A stretch of DNA of 64,000 nucleotides, taken from positions 62,001 through 126,000 of the forward strand of contig JBBDNK010000028.1 of the NCBI GenBank assembly GCA_040877625.1, in the 5' to 3' direction. The translations under genes and the position numbers were made by a program. Shown piece after piece: positions 51,374 to 60,521 of this stretch. Source of the stretch: Methylonatrum sp040877625 (lineage in GTDB: Bacteria > Pseudomonadota > Gammaproteobacteria > Nitrococcales > Aquisalimonadaceae). Under the pieces are notes generated by a model. It saw only the letters and a list, made by a program, of their open reading frames with translations, had not been told where the DNA came from and did not search any database. Positions within the stretch are counted from its first letter, which is position 1. Every line of letters begins with the position of its first letter.

Positions 51374-52700
51374 GAGGCCCGGCTCGGTTAGGGGAATGCT
51401 CCTGATCCTGTTGCTTCCGGCAGGGATCGGCCTGATGGCCCTCGCATGGTTCATCCACGGCGCATTACTGGAGAGGATGTCCCGCGACTTCGTGGAGAGC
51501 CGGTTGAAGGACGAAGCCGCGTACCTGGAGCATCAGATACGTCAGTCCGAGGGCAGGATTGATACATTGCGCACCGGTGATTATTTCCAGGAAGTGTTTC
51601 ATCACGCCTTTGCCATTGCCTCGCCGTATCGACAAACCGTTTCCCCACAGTCCTGGGCGCCCTTGTTAATGCCTTTGCTGGCGTCCGAACGGGAGGGAAC
51701 GGTGAGAGTGCGTGATGCCAGTTCAGTCGACGCGCCGTCTGATATTCTTGCCCATCGCCGGTCCTTTCTGGTCAACGATTCCGCCATCGTCGTGATCGTT
51801 GCGGAGGATATGGAAGCGCTGCAGAGCAGCCAGGCCGAACTGCACGCCTGGACCGCGGTCGTCTCGCTCCTGTTGATCGTTCTGCTGGTCGGAAGCATCT
51901 GGTTGGCGATTACCCTTTCCATGCGTCCCGTCGTTTCGCTTCAGGCTACCTTGAGAAAACTCCAGAGTGGCGAGATATCGCGGATCAATGTTGAGGGTCC
52001 CGAGGAGTTCCGCCCGCTGGTACAGCAGCTCAATCACCTGCTCGATTCACTGGATCAACGGCTGGAACGTTCCCGGGATGCTCTCGCAAACCTCTCGCAC
52101 AGCGTCAAGACGCCAATAGCCGCGGTTCGGCAGATTCTCGAGGACACCAGCCGGCCCCTTGACGGGGATCTGAGACGTGAAATGGCATCGCGCCTGGCGG
52201 ATACTGACAAGCAACTCGAGGCGGAAATGCGCCGTAGCCGGTTCGCGGGGCCGCAGGTTGGGAAAAGCGCTTACCCGGTGAAACAGGCCCGAGATCTTCT
52301 ATGGATGCTGGGCCGCTTGTACCCTGAAAAATCCTTTGAGTTATCGACGGACCTGACGCAAGAGCGTCGCTGGCCTATCGAGGAACATGATCTGAACGAG
52401 ATACTCGGCAACCTTCTCGACAATGCAGGGAAGTGGTCGTCCCGGTGCGTGGAACTCTCCCTCGCGGAAAGCCGCGAACAGATGCAGATTGTTGTCAGTG
52501 ATGATGGTCCCGGCGTGGCTGATGAGGCCCGGGAAGAATTGGGTAAGCGAGGATTAAGGCTGGACGAACAGACGCCCGGCCACGGATTGGGCCTGGCTAT
52601 CGTGCTTGATATCGTTCATCGCTACGAGGGGCGGATCAACTTCGCTATCAGTCACATGGGTGGACTGAGAGCAGCGATTTCTCTCCCTCGCCCGAAATGA
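51360..52700 (+). CDS. Sensor histidine kinase of the copper module
   Basis: 446 residues from the ATG at 51360. Two membrane helices (GMLLILLLPAGIGLMALAWF and VVSLLLIVLLVGSIWLAITL) flank a periplasmic domain of about 120 residues. HAMP, then ALANLSHSVKTPIAAVRQIL (His 247), an N box NEILGNLLDNAGKW, DDGPG and GHGLGLAIVLDI complete the kinase. The pattern is PhoQ-like. It likely senses periplasmic metal or a related stress. Confidence 0.92.
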   Translation: MTRSRRPGSVRGMLLILLLPAGIGLMALAWFIHGALLERMSRDFVESRLKDEAAYLEHQIRQSEGRIDTLRTGDYFQEVFHHAFAIASPYRQTVSPQSWAPLLMPLLASEREGTVRVRDASSVDAPSDILAHRRSFLVNDSAIVVIVAEDMEALQSSQAELHAWTAVVSLLLIVLLVGSIWLAITLSMRPVVSLQATLRKLQSGEISRINVEGPEEFRPLVQQLNHLLDSLDQRLERSRDALANLSHSVKTPIAAVRQILEDTSRPLDGDLRREMASRLADTDKQLEAEMRRSRFAGPQVGKSAYPVKQARDLLWMLGRLYPEKSFELSTDLTQERRWPIEEHDLNEILGNLLDNAGKWSSRCVELSLAESREQMQIVVSDDGPGVADEAREELGKRGLRLDEQTPGHGLGLAIVLDIVHRYEGRINFAISHMGGLRAAISLPRPK

Positions 52701-52816
52701 TCGTCGGTCCGGACCACGCGTCATGGCTCCCTGGCCGTACCGCGATACACACTCAACAGCGACAACGTAGACCATTGCATAGTTATATGCATGCGCCAAA
52801 ACACAGGGGTTCAGAG

Positions 52817-53047
52817 GTGGAACAAGCAGCCCTGTTCAAAAGTAACCGCAGCCAGGCCATTCGCCTGCCAAAGGCCGTGGCGTTGCCGGAAGATGTACAG
52901 CGAGTCGATGTTATCGTCGTTGGCCGCACTCGAATCATCACCCCCGCAGGGGAAGCTTGGGATAGCTGGTTTGATGGCGAGTCCGTCACTGCGGACATCA
53001 TGACGGAGCGGGAGCAACTCTCCAATCAGGAGCCCGAGGGGCTCTGA
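52817..53047 (+). CDS. vapB: Orphan VapB antitoxin
   Basis: 76 residues from GTG at 52817 (VEQAALFKSNRSQAIRLPKA). FKSNRSQAIRLPKAVALPED and VDVIVVGRTRIITPAGEAWD are the AbrB-type VapB domain. An ATG at 52788 is an alternative start. A Shine-Dalgarno sequence and an ATG for the toxin still follow, but the toxin gene is replaced by the Wadjet 2 end. Confidence 0.82.
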   Translation: MEQAALFKSNRSQAIRLPKAVALPEDVQRVDVIVVGRTRIITPAGEAWDSWFDGESVTADIMTEREQLSNQEPEGL

Positions 53048-53067
53048 AATTCCTTAAGGAGACACTG

Positions 53068-53121
53068 ATGAGCGCGAGTCAGTGCGTAAGCAACACTTCC
53101 TGTTCCAATCCAGCGCCGTAG
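53068..53121 (+). pseudogene. Stub left where vapC began
   Basis: TTAAGGAGACACTG-ATG places a normal ribosome site 20 bp after the vapB stop. The frame (MSASQCVSNTSCSNPAP) ends after 17 codons and overlaps the 3' end of jetD on the other strand. It is interpreted as the insertion boundary of Wadjet 2. Confidence 0.4.
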
Positions 53122-53933
53122 TGGTCGATCAGTGCGGCGACTTTCTGCGCGGCGGGGTCAAGGCTGGCGCGAACCAGTGACATTGCGCGCTGGTTGCTCT
53201 CTCGTCGAAGGATTGCGGGATCGCCATGGCGCGCGAACAGGGTTTCCAGATCGGCGGGCATGAACAATTGCACGTGGTGCGCCATGGCCTCCTTGAGGCG
53301 TAGATACTCGCGGATGCCAACGGGATCGTAGTCGCCTGCGTGGATCACCTGTTCCACCTGCTCCTGGCGTGCAAGCCATTCGATCAGCCGTGCCGACATC
53401 CGGCCGGCCGTGTAGATGACGAGGTCAGCTTCCGGGATCATCGCCTCCGCCTGGTGGAAGACGTCTTCGTTCTCCACCGTGACCACCGTGCCGCGGCACC
53501 TGCATTCGGGTTGCCGGCCCAGCACCAGGGCGACCGCGCCGACGGCTGCCGTGATGGCATGTAGGGTGTTGCCGTCAAGGCCGGGGCCGGCAAGCGCGTT
53601 GGGTTGCAAGACGCGAACGAGCATCCCGCTGTATTGGCTCGGGTTTCCTCCCCGCTTTGCGGAGCGCAGGCGGCGCACGGCGTCCGCTCGACTCGCTGGC
53701 CGCGGCGCGGTGACCCCTTCCGGATACTGGCCCTGGATGAAGCGCGCGAGGGTTTGGTGGTCTACCACTTCCAGCCGCTGTCCGCGCCCAGACTTCTTCA
53801 CCTGAAGCACGCCGGTATCCAGTAGCGGCTGAAGCCGTCTTGCGGCCTCCCCGCCCAGTTCGCTCAGGCGCAGGCTGCCTTCGGTCTGCAGGGTTGCCAG
53901 CCTTGCGGCGAAGGCGTCCAGGTGCTCAGACAT
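53079..53933 (-). CDS. jetD: Wadjet 2 JetD (TOPRIM nuclease)
   Basis: 284 residues. The N-terminal helical part (SLRLSELGGEAARRLQPLLD) is followed by the TOPRIM domain: GTVVTVENEDVFHQAEAMIP (catalytic Glu) and VIHAGDYDPVGIREYLRLKE (DxD-type). The end is RASLDPAAQKVAALIDHYGA. It cleaves circular DNA bound by JetABC. Overlaps jetC by 8 bp. It is the last gene of the operon. Confidence 0.88.
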   Translation of the reverse strand: MSEHLDAFAARLATLQTEGSLRLSELGGEAARRLQPLLDTGVLQVKKSGRGQRLEVVDHQTLARFIQGQYPEGVTAPRPASRADAVRRLRSAKRGGNPSQYSGMLVRVLQPNALAGPGLDGNTLHAITAAVGAVALVLGRQPECRCRGTVVTVENEDVFHQAEAMIPEADLVIYTAGRMSARLIEWLARQEQVEQVIHAGDYDPVGIREYLRLKEAMAHHVQLFMPADLETLFARHGDPAILRRESNQRAMSLVRASLDPAAQKVAALIDHYGAGLEQEVLLTH

Positions 53934-56697
53934 TCACGGCCTCGGCCTGGTCCGCCTGCGGCGCCCGGCGTAGCTCCACCCGGTGATCCTCGGTGAGCAC
54001 CAGACGGCCGTTGGCGGTGGGTTTGAGCAGGTAGAGCACATCCGCGGCCTCCAGCTCCGAGGGGCTGGCCAGTATCGGGAAGCAGTGCTGGGAGCGAGCG
54101 AGGCCGATAATGGACTGCACGTTGTTGATGGAAAGCTGCGCCACTTCATCCAGGTAGAACGGTACCGTCGCGATCCGTTTGGGGTCCAGCAGGCCGCGCA
54201 GGAGCAACAGGTTGATGACCACCTTGATGGTGACGGTGGTGCCGTTGGACTGGATCTGGCTCAGCTGAGCATAGCTTCGGGTCTGGCCGTTGGCCAGGGT
54301 CACGTCGAAGGCCAGCTCGAAGGCGTCGGCCAGGCGGATGGTCGGGCGTTGCCGCAGGGCCTTGTCGACGCGCTCCATCGCTTCCGCAATATCCAGTTGC
54401 TCATCTGCACCAAAGGAGAATGTGGTCTGCTCCGCGCCGTAGTCCCGCAGGGCATTGAGCTGTGCCAGCAGCTCCCGGTTCGGCTCGGCGCGCACGGTCA
54501 AGCCCTTCAGGTTGGAGATGGCAAGCTTGCCTATGCGCGTGTTGAGGCGCTGGCATTCGCGCTCCAGCACGTCCAGGCCGGCCAGTAGCTGCGAGGCTTC
54601 CTGGGACATCCCCTTGAGCAGCCCCTCCCAGCGCTGCTGCAAGCTCGAGCGTACTCCCTCGGCCGACTCCATGCGATCGCGAAGCTGTTGCAGGCGCTCC
54701 GCTTCCGGACCCTCGCCCATGAAACGCGTGTGCTGCGGCGGACGGCTGATACGTTCCAGGACCTCGGTCACCTTCCGGCTCTCCGCCTCGTCGCGATCGA
54801 GCACATTGAGAACGGTTTCCCGCGCCTCCTTGGCCGAGTCGGGCTGCCAGTCCGGCGGCTCGGGCGGCCAGTCGAAGCGTTCGGGTTTCTGGTTCATGCG
54901 GTCGAACAGGCTGCGGTGGCTCTCCCGGAGGTCGCTGTCATGCGCATTGAGCTTCTTGAGCTGGGCGTTGTTTTCTTCCACGTTCCGCTGGAGTTGCGCG
55001 CGCTGGCCTTCCAGGGCCTTCAGGTCTTCCCGCAGTTGGTCAATCTGCGGCAAGAGCGTTCGCTGTTCGGCCTGCCACTCCGTGGCCTGGGCACGCATAT
55101 CCCGTAGTTTCTCGAACGCCACCAGGTTGCGGCGCGTGGCGTTCAATTGGTTCTCCAACTCCTTGACCGCCGCTTCCAGATCCGCGCGATTCTGTGCCGC
55201 CTCCAACGCGGCCGTATCATCCCGAATTGCCGCCTCGACATCCTGCAGGCGCTGGCGCATGGCGGCTGGATCGATGAAGGCGTCCAACGATTCCGCCGGC
55301 AGCTTCTGCAGCGCGATTGCGACATCGGAATCCGAATAGCGCTCATCCTTTACTCGGGCCAGCAGGGTGTCGATCCGCTGCCGCAGTGCGGCCTGGTCGT
55401 GGACCTGGACGCCATCCTCGTCCACCGGTTGCCCAAGCAGTGCGGGGTTCACCAGGCGGAAGAGATCCGCTAGCTGGTCGTCGTCGTAGAACTGCCGCAG
55501 CCAGGTGGCCAGCAGGCGTTCGGCATTGTCCAGGCGTTGCTGGAGCTCCGCCTGTCGTGCGCGGTTCTCGTCGAGCCGGCGCTGAATGCGGTCCATGGAG
55601 TCCACGGCTTCTGCCGCATACAGGCGTCTGCGCGCCTGTTCGAGCTTCTGTTCGGTAACGTTCAATGCGTTGCGCTCGAACGCTTCATCCAGTTCCTTGA
55701 GCTGGCGTTCCTTCTCCTCAAGCGTGCCCAGGTGGCCCTTCACCGCACCCAGACGTTCGCTCAGTTCACCATGGCGGTCCGCCAGCCCCTGGTTGCGGCG
55801 GACCAGGGCGGCCAGATCCTCCTCCAGCCGTCCGCCGGTATCCGTAGCTGTCTGGATCAGTTCCGCCAGCGTCCGGGTTTCCGCCTCGAACAGCTCCTTG
55901 TACCGCGTCCACAGCGGTGCAAGCTGGCCGCGCCAGTGTCTGCGGCGGCCATCGGCATCCAGGGCCTCGGTGATGCTGACCCGCACGTGCTCAAAGGCGG
56001 CCTGCGTATGGGTGTCCCGCCTCAGCGTGTCGAATAGGCTGCCGTATTTTTCCGCAAGGTTGATCTCGGTGCTCGGAATCTGCCCACGGCTGATCTCGAT
56101 GAACAGGTTTTTGAGCTCCTGCTGGCGTACCCGGTCCAGGTGAATCAGGTTGCGAAACACACTCAGGAACCGCGTGTAATTCTCTGATTGTTTTACGGGT
56201 ACGATACCGAGTAGTGGCACTCCGCTCTTGCGGCTTAGGCCGGTCAGCGCCTGGCGCAGCTCCGCGGGTTTGAGCTTGCGCGGGTCACTATTCGCCGCCA
56301 GCTCCGGCAGAAGCTCGGAAGGTTTGCGCACGCGCCGGCCGTCCAGATAGTGCTCACGGTGAAAGGGGCCGTTGTAGACCCAACGGTCGAAGCCGTGCAT
56401 CTGCGCCGGGCCCAGCCCCTGTACCAGCAGACACTTCACGCCTTCGGGCGTGTTCAGCTCGAAGACGATGTAGCTCTGCTCCGTTCGGAAGTAGAAGGCG
56501 CGGCTGGCGTCCAGGTCCTCGGAGAAGCGCATTTCCCGCTGATCGGCCACGTACAGGAACTGGAGCACGGCAATCAGGCTGGTCTTGCCTACATTGTTCT
56601 CGCCCACGAGGTGGCCGCTGCGGTCGAGATCCACCTCCGCATAGTCATACGGGCCGGAATTGATGAGGATCAGCTTGCTCGGGCCCAGTGTGCTCAT
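53926..56697 (-). CDS. jetC: Wadjet 2 JetC (SMC ATPase)
   Basis: 923 residues. Walker A LVGENNVGKTSLIAVLQFLY (about 31-50), a long coiled coil about 270-720, and a C-terminal head with LSQIQSNGTTVTIKVVINLL (signature-like) and VPFYLDEVAQLSINNVQSI (Walker B). MksB/MukB-type motor of Wadjet. It overlaps jetB by 4 bp and jetD by 8 bp. Confidence 0.92.
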   Translation of the reverse strand: MSTLGPSKLILINSGPYDYAEVDLDRSGHLVGENNVGKTSLIAVLQFLYVADQREMRFSEDLDASRAFYFRTEQSYIVFELNTPEGVKCLLVQGLGPAQMHGFDRWVYNGPFHREHYLDGRRVRKPSELLPELAANSDPRKLKPAELRQALTGLSRKSGVPLLGIVPVKQSENYTRFLSVFRNLIHLDRVRQQELKNLFIEISRGQIPSTEINLAEKYGSLFDTLRRDTHTQAAFEHVRVSITEALDADGRRRHWRGQLAPLWTRYKELFEAETRTLAELIQTATDTGGRLEEDLAALVRRNQGLADRHGELSERLGAVKGHLGTLEEKERQLKELDEAFERNALNVTEQKLEQARRRLYAAEAVDSMDRIQRRLDENRARQAELQQRLDNAERLLATWLRQFYDDDQLADLFRLVNPALLGQPVDEDGVQVHDQAALRQRIDTLLARVKDERYSDSDVAIALQKLPAESLDAFIDPAAMRQRLQDVEAAIRDDTAALEAAQNRADLEAAVKELENQLNATRRNLVAFEKLRDMRAQATEWQAEQRTLLPQIDQLREDLKALEGQRAQLQRNVEENNAQLKKLNAHDSDLRESHRSLFDRMNQKPERFDWPPEPPDWQPDSAKEARETVLNVLDRDEAESRKVTEVLERISRPPQHTRFMGEGPEAERLQQLRDRMESAEGVRSSLQQRWEGLLKGMSQEASQLLAGLDVLERECQRLNTRIGKLAISNLKGLTVRAEPNRELLAQLNALRDYGAEQTTFSFGADEQLDIAEAMERVDKALRQRPTIRLADAFELAFDVTLANGQTRSYAQLSQIQSNGTTVTIKVVINLLLLRGLLDPKRIATVPFYLDEVAQLSINNVQSIIGLARSQHCFPILASPSELEAADVLYLLKPTANGRLVLTEDHRVELRRAPQADQAEAVNV

Positions 56698-57281
56698 GGC
56701 GTTCCGGCCTCCTCGCCCGCTTCACCCTCGTCGGCCTCCAGGCCGGCGGCCACTTCCCGGGCGATGTCCAGGAACCGCAGCGCCGGGGCGCGGAAGCGAA
56801 ACCGTTCATCGCTGCTCCATGCGGCAAACCCGAACCGCACCAGCCGCTTCACTTCTTCGCGCAGCATGTCCTCGTCGGGCTCCTTCTCCAGTTGCGCCAT
56901 GATTTCCACGTACCGCTGACGTCCCAGGTGGGGCAGCTCGCCAATGGACCAGCTGCGGTCCAGGATCATGTCCTCCAGGGGTTCCGCGCCGCCGGCTTCC
57001 GACCAGAGCGCTTCTACCAGCACCAGAAAGAACACGGCCAGACGGCGCGTCTGCGGGCTGACGTTCTGCCCCTCCAGGGCATGGAAGTAATAGAAGCCCC
57101 GTTCATCGGTCATCAGCCGGTAGCCCAGCTGCTGGAACAGATCCTCGAAATCCGCTTCGTGCTCCTGGAGCTCCTGGTAGAGGTTGCCGTCCTCGTTGCA
57201 CAGGTGCCGTCCACGGGCGAGCTCCGCGAAGATCTCCGCTAGATACGGCAAGGTAAAACGGCTTGTTTCAGCGCTGCTCAT
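56694..57281 (-). CDS. jetB: Wadjet 2 JetB (MksE-like)
   Basis: 195 residues: YLAEIFAELARGRHLCNEDG, NLYQELQEHEADFEDLFQQL, GYRLMTDERGFYYFHALEGQ and FRFRAPALRFLDIAREV. This is the winged-helix KITE pattern of JetB/MksE. It overlaps jetA by 14 bp and jetC by 4 bp, so the complex should be made in fixed proportion. Confidence 0.88.
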   Translation of the reverse strand: MSSAETSRFTLPYLAEIFAELARGRHLCNEDGNLYQELQEHEADFEDLFQQLGYRLMTDERGFYYFHALEGQNVSPQTRRLAVFFLVLVEALWSEAGGAEPLEDMILDRSWSIGELPHLGRQRYVEIMAQLEKEPDEDMLREEVKRLVRFGFAAWSSDERFRFRAPALRFLDIAREVAAGLEADEGEAGEEAGTP

Positions 57282-58509
57282 CGGCTTTCTGCTTGTCCGT
57301 CAATCTCCTGGGGCGGGCAGTTAAGACGTATTCACCGAAACGGTATTCGGCATGCTTCGCGTGTGCGGTGGTGTCCATGCGCCGTACAGTGCGGCCATAG
57401 GCTATCAGCAGATCCCGGACGCCGCCGCCCTGCTCCGCCACTTGCCCTGAAAGCCACGCCATGGAATCAGCCGGGCGCTCCTGCTGAAGCTGCTCCAGCA
57501 TGGCCGGCAGGTCGATACGCGTGGCGGCCGCGCTGGCATCGCCGTCGACCGCGTCGTCCAGTTCCACATCGGCGTCGGGGTGGTAGTCGGCGATGCCGTA
57601 CAGGTAGGCCTTGGCCGCCAGGTCGGAGAAGAGGCCCTCGTGGCGCATGACCGACACGCCGATGTGGCGTTCCAGGTTCAGGCCGGAGACGCCTTCCCGG
57701 CGTATGTGATCCAGGATGCGGCTGGCGGCGCGTGCCGTGCGGCTTTCCCGGAGCGCGCGCCGGTACAGTGGCTGCAGCTCCAGCATGGCCTCGCGGAAGT
57801 CGTTCACCACCTGCCGGCGCATGCGGTACAGCCGCAGCCGCGCATCCCGCAGCATGGCCGCAAGGTCCGGCCGCTCCACGGTGAGTCTGCGCTCGGCCTG
57901 CACCAGGCTGCCGTCCAGGCTATTGAGCTGCTGCTCCATCACCTGTTCCGTATCGATGAGATCCTGGACCGGCGCCAGATAGCGTTCCCACAGCCAGATG
58001 ACCCGGGTATACAGGTCCCGCAGCGGTGCCTCCTCCCGGTTCGCCTGAAAGCGGATCACCGCGTCGGTGATGGCCTCCTTGTTGCCGCCGATGTCGTGAC
58101 GGATCAGCTCGATACGTTCGACGAGCTCCTCCGCCAGCATCGACAGGCGCTGATGCGCATTCGGCTCCAGGCTCTCCGTCAGCTCACGCTCAATGCGGGC
58201 GATCTCGTCCACGTAGTTCTGAATCTGTCCGGCCGAGGTGAGGTGATGCTCCCGGTGAATGTACCGGAAGAAGCGTTCCACCGGCTGCGGCATCTCCAGC
58301 ATGTCGCCGTCCGGCTGCCGCTCCAGGAAGCCCAGCGCCAGGAGGTTCTCCCGGATGGTCTCCAGCTCCGGGTCGGTGGCTCGACGGTGGCGCTCAATCA
58401 GAGTGGTGAGTTGCGCCCAGCCCAGGGACCCGGCGTCGAGTATGTCCTTGAGCAGTGGATAATTATCCGCCGCGAACCGAAGAAAGCGTTGGGGGTTGGC
58501 GGTTGCCAT
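57268..58509 (-). CDS. jetA: Wadjet 2 JetA (MksF-like kleisin)
   Basis: 413 residues. MATANPQRFLRFAADNYPLL starts the winged-helix part; YLAPVQDLIDTEQVMEQQLN, RRQVVNDFREAMLELQPLYR and ISVMRHEGL-type segments follow. It is the kleisin of the complex and the first gene of the operon. Order A-B-C-D is the usual Wadjet order. Confidence 0.88.
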   Translation of the reverse strand: MATANPQRFLRFAADNYPLLKDILDAGSLGWAQLTTLIERHRRATDPELETIRENLLALGFLERQPDGDMLEMPQPVERFFRYIHREHHLTSAGQIQNYVDEIARIERELTESLEPNAHQRLSMLAEELVERIELIRHDIGGNKEAITDAVIRFQANREEAPLRDLYTRVIWLWERYLAPVQDLIDTEQVMEQQLNSLDGSLVQAERRLTVERPDLAAMLRDARLRLYRMRRQVVNDFREAMLELQPLYRRALRESRTARAASRILDHIRREGVSGLNLERHIGVSVMRHEGLFSDLAAKAYLYGIADYHPDADVELDDAVDGDASAAATRIDLPAMLEQLQQERPADSMAWLSGQVAEQGGGVRDLLIAYGRTVRRMDTTAHAKHAEYRFGEYVLTARPRRLTDKQKADEQR

Positions 58510-58599
58510 TGATTGGTTCCTGATCTACTACTGCCCGCTTTGCAGAGCCGCAAAGCATATCAACACCTGCCTGCCGCTCCCAGCCATTGCGTGGTTAGC

Positions 58600-58722
58600 T
58601 GCTCGTGGAACTTACTGACTTGTGGGATCTGACCGGTGTCGGGGTGAAGTGCCGATGGTGGGCGAACGGGATGAATGAACTTTGTCATGCGGCGGAAGGC
58701 GCTGCGCTTTTCCGCCCTACCC
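58600..58722. mobile_element. MITE right-half fragment
   Basis: About 120 bp related to the right half of the element at 36621-36886, including GCTCGTGGAA, GGTGTCGGGGTGAAGTGCCG and the terminal GGCGGAAGGCGCTGCGCTTT. It lies just upstream of Wadjet 2 (its jetA start). The remainder of 58510-58906 holds no clear gene. Confidence 0.75.
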
Positions 58723-58906
58723 GGGTTGCCTTTCCAGGAACCTGAGCACAGCTTTGCGATCAGCGGTCGCGGGCACTCGCCGTATCCATGTTGCTTCTCC
58801 GGCATGGATACCGTGCACTTCAACTATGCTACTTGCAGTACCGTTTCAGCGCTGGCAGATGCGGCATGGGGTCGCACTGGTTTCGTCGAGGGTACCGGAG
58901 GCCATC

Positions 58907-60505
58907 ATGCGCTCAACCGCTCTCCGCCATCTGAGCTTTCCTCTCATTCTGATCGCGTTTGTCTTACTGCCGCTCTCCGCACCGGCCGCGCAGGAAAACG
59001 CGCTACCGCTCTACGACGATCTGGGCGATCACCACGTCCCGATCACCACGGATGTTCCCGAGGCCCAGCGCTATTTCGATCAGGGCATGCGTCTCGCCTA
59101 TGCCTTCAACCATGAGGAAGCGATCCGGAGCTTCCAGGAGGCCGCGCGGCGCGACCCGGCGTGTGCCATGTGCTACTGGGGTATCGCCCTCGCCTACGGC
59201 CCCAATATCAACCTGCCCATGCCGCCGGAGGCGGTCGCACCCGCGTTCGCGGCGCTGGAGCGGGCGCAGGCCCTTGCCGGCGATGTCAGTCCCCGCGAGC
59301 AGGACTACATCCGCGCCCTGTCCGAGCGCTACGCGCAGCCGGCACCGGAGGATCGGTCCTCGCTCGACCAGGCCTACGCAGAGGCAATGGGTGATGTGTC
59401 CGAGCAGCATCCGCAAGACCTTGATGCCGCCACCCTGTATGCCGAGGCGCTGATGAACCTGACTCCGTGGGACTACTGGACCGCGGACAACCAGCCCAGG
59501 CCGCAAACCCGCGTTCTCCTTTCTCAGCTCGAACGGGTTGTCGAGGCCGACCCGGATCATCCCGGTGCCTGCCATTACTACATTCACGCGGTGGAGTCAG
59601 CGTACCCGGAGCGGGCCGTACCCTGCGCCGAGCGCTTGGCCGAGCTGATGCCCGGCGCCGGCCACCTCGTGCACATGCCGGCCCATATCTATATCCGGGT
59701 GGGGCGCTGGGACGATGCCATCGAGGCCAACAAACACGCCGTACATGCCGATGAGAGCTATATCAGCGACCGCAACGTCAGCGGCTTCTATCCGGCGATG
59801 TACTATCCGCACAACTATCACTTTCTGGCCTTCGCCGCCATGATGGCCGGCCGACCCGGGACCGCGCTTGAGGCATCGGACAACCTGGGGCAAGTCGTTG
59901 ACGTGGCGGCCGCCCGTGAGGTGCCCGAGTTACAGGGTATGGTGCCCTATCATCAGCTCATGCTGCTGAGCTTTGAGCGTTACCAGGACGTGCTCGAAAG
60001 CCCTGAACCGCCCGCTGATCTGGCTCTTGCCCATAGCCTTGACCAGTACGCCCGCGGCATGGCACTGGCCGCGAGCGACGAGACCGGGCAGGCCCAGGCC
60101 GCGCTGCAGGAGCTGCGGCGGGCCGCGAGCGAAATCGACGATGAATTGGGTGCGACCCTCGCCGGCATCGCCGAGCACACGCTGGCTGGTGAAGTCGCCG
60201 CCAGCGAAGGCGATGTGAGCCGGGCACTCGAGCAATTCCAGGCAGCCGTCGAGCTGGAGGACCAGCTCCCGTACATGGAACCGCCGTACTGGTACCGGCC
60301 GGTGCGTCATTTCATGGCGGCCGCCCTGCTCGAGGCTGGGCAGCCCATCGAGGCCGAACAGGCGTATCGCGAAGACCTCGCCCGGTTCCCGGAAAATGCC
60401 TGGTCGCTGTATGGCCTGGCGGAGAGCCTTGAGGCGCAGGGCGAAACCGAAAAGGCCGAGGACGCATATGCCCGCTTTCGCGCGGTGTCGGGTGACGGTC
60501 AGTAG
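58907..60505 (+). CDS. Exported TPR protein
   Basis: 532 residues from the ATG at 58907 (CGGAG upstream); the longer frame to 58682 crosses the MITE fragment and is rejected. The signal peptide ends SAPAAQ. TPR-like repeats begin YFDQGMRLAYAFNHEEAIRS and include a CxxC-W segment, DPACAMCYWGIALAYGPNIN. Other parts: HYYIHAVESAYPERAVPCAE, HMPAHIYIRVGRWDDAIEAN and a C-terminal LARFPENAWSLYGLAESLEA. Periplasmic; partner unknown. It resembles a widespread family of secreted TPR proteins. Confidence 0.85.
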   Translation: MRSTALRHLSFPLILIAFVLLPLSAPAAQENALPLYDDLGDHHVPITTDVPEAQRYFDQGMRLAYAFNHEEAIRSFQEAARRDPACAMCYWGIALAYGPNINLPMPPEAVAPAFAALERAQALAGDVSPREQDYIRALSERYAQPAPEDRSSLDQAYAEAMGDVSEQHPQDLDAATLYAEALMNLTPWDYWTADNQPRPQTRVLLSQLERVVEADPDHPGACHYYIHAVESAYPERAVPCAERLAELMPGAGHLVHMPAHIYIRVGRWDDAIEANKHAVHADESYISDRNVSGFYPAMYYPHNYHFLAFAAMMAGRPGTALEASDNLGQVVDVAAAREVPELQGMVPYHQLMLLSFERYQDVLESPEPPADLALAHSLDQYARGMALAASDETGQAQAALQELRRAASEIDDELGATLAGIAEHTLAGEVAASEGDVSRALEQFQAAVELEDQLPYMEPPYWYRPVRHFMAAALLEAGQPIEAEQAYREDLARFPENAWSLYGLAESLEAQGETEKAEDAYARFRAVSGDGQ

Positions 60506-60521
60506 CGGCGGCGGCGGCTGT

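Noticed and set aside
50489..51454. 321-codon minus-strand frame opposite the response regulator
   Set aside because: The plus-strand regulator and kinase have complete motifs; this frame is a shadow.
58682..58906. Extended N-terminus of the TPR protein
   Set aside because: The extension is translated MITE sequence (SCGGRRCAF); a proper signal peptide and ribosome site support the ATG at 58907.
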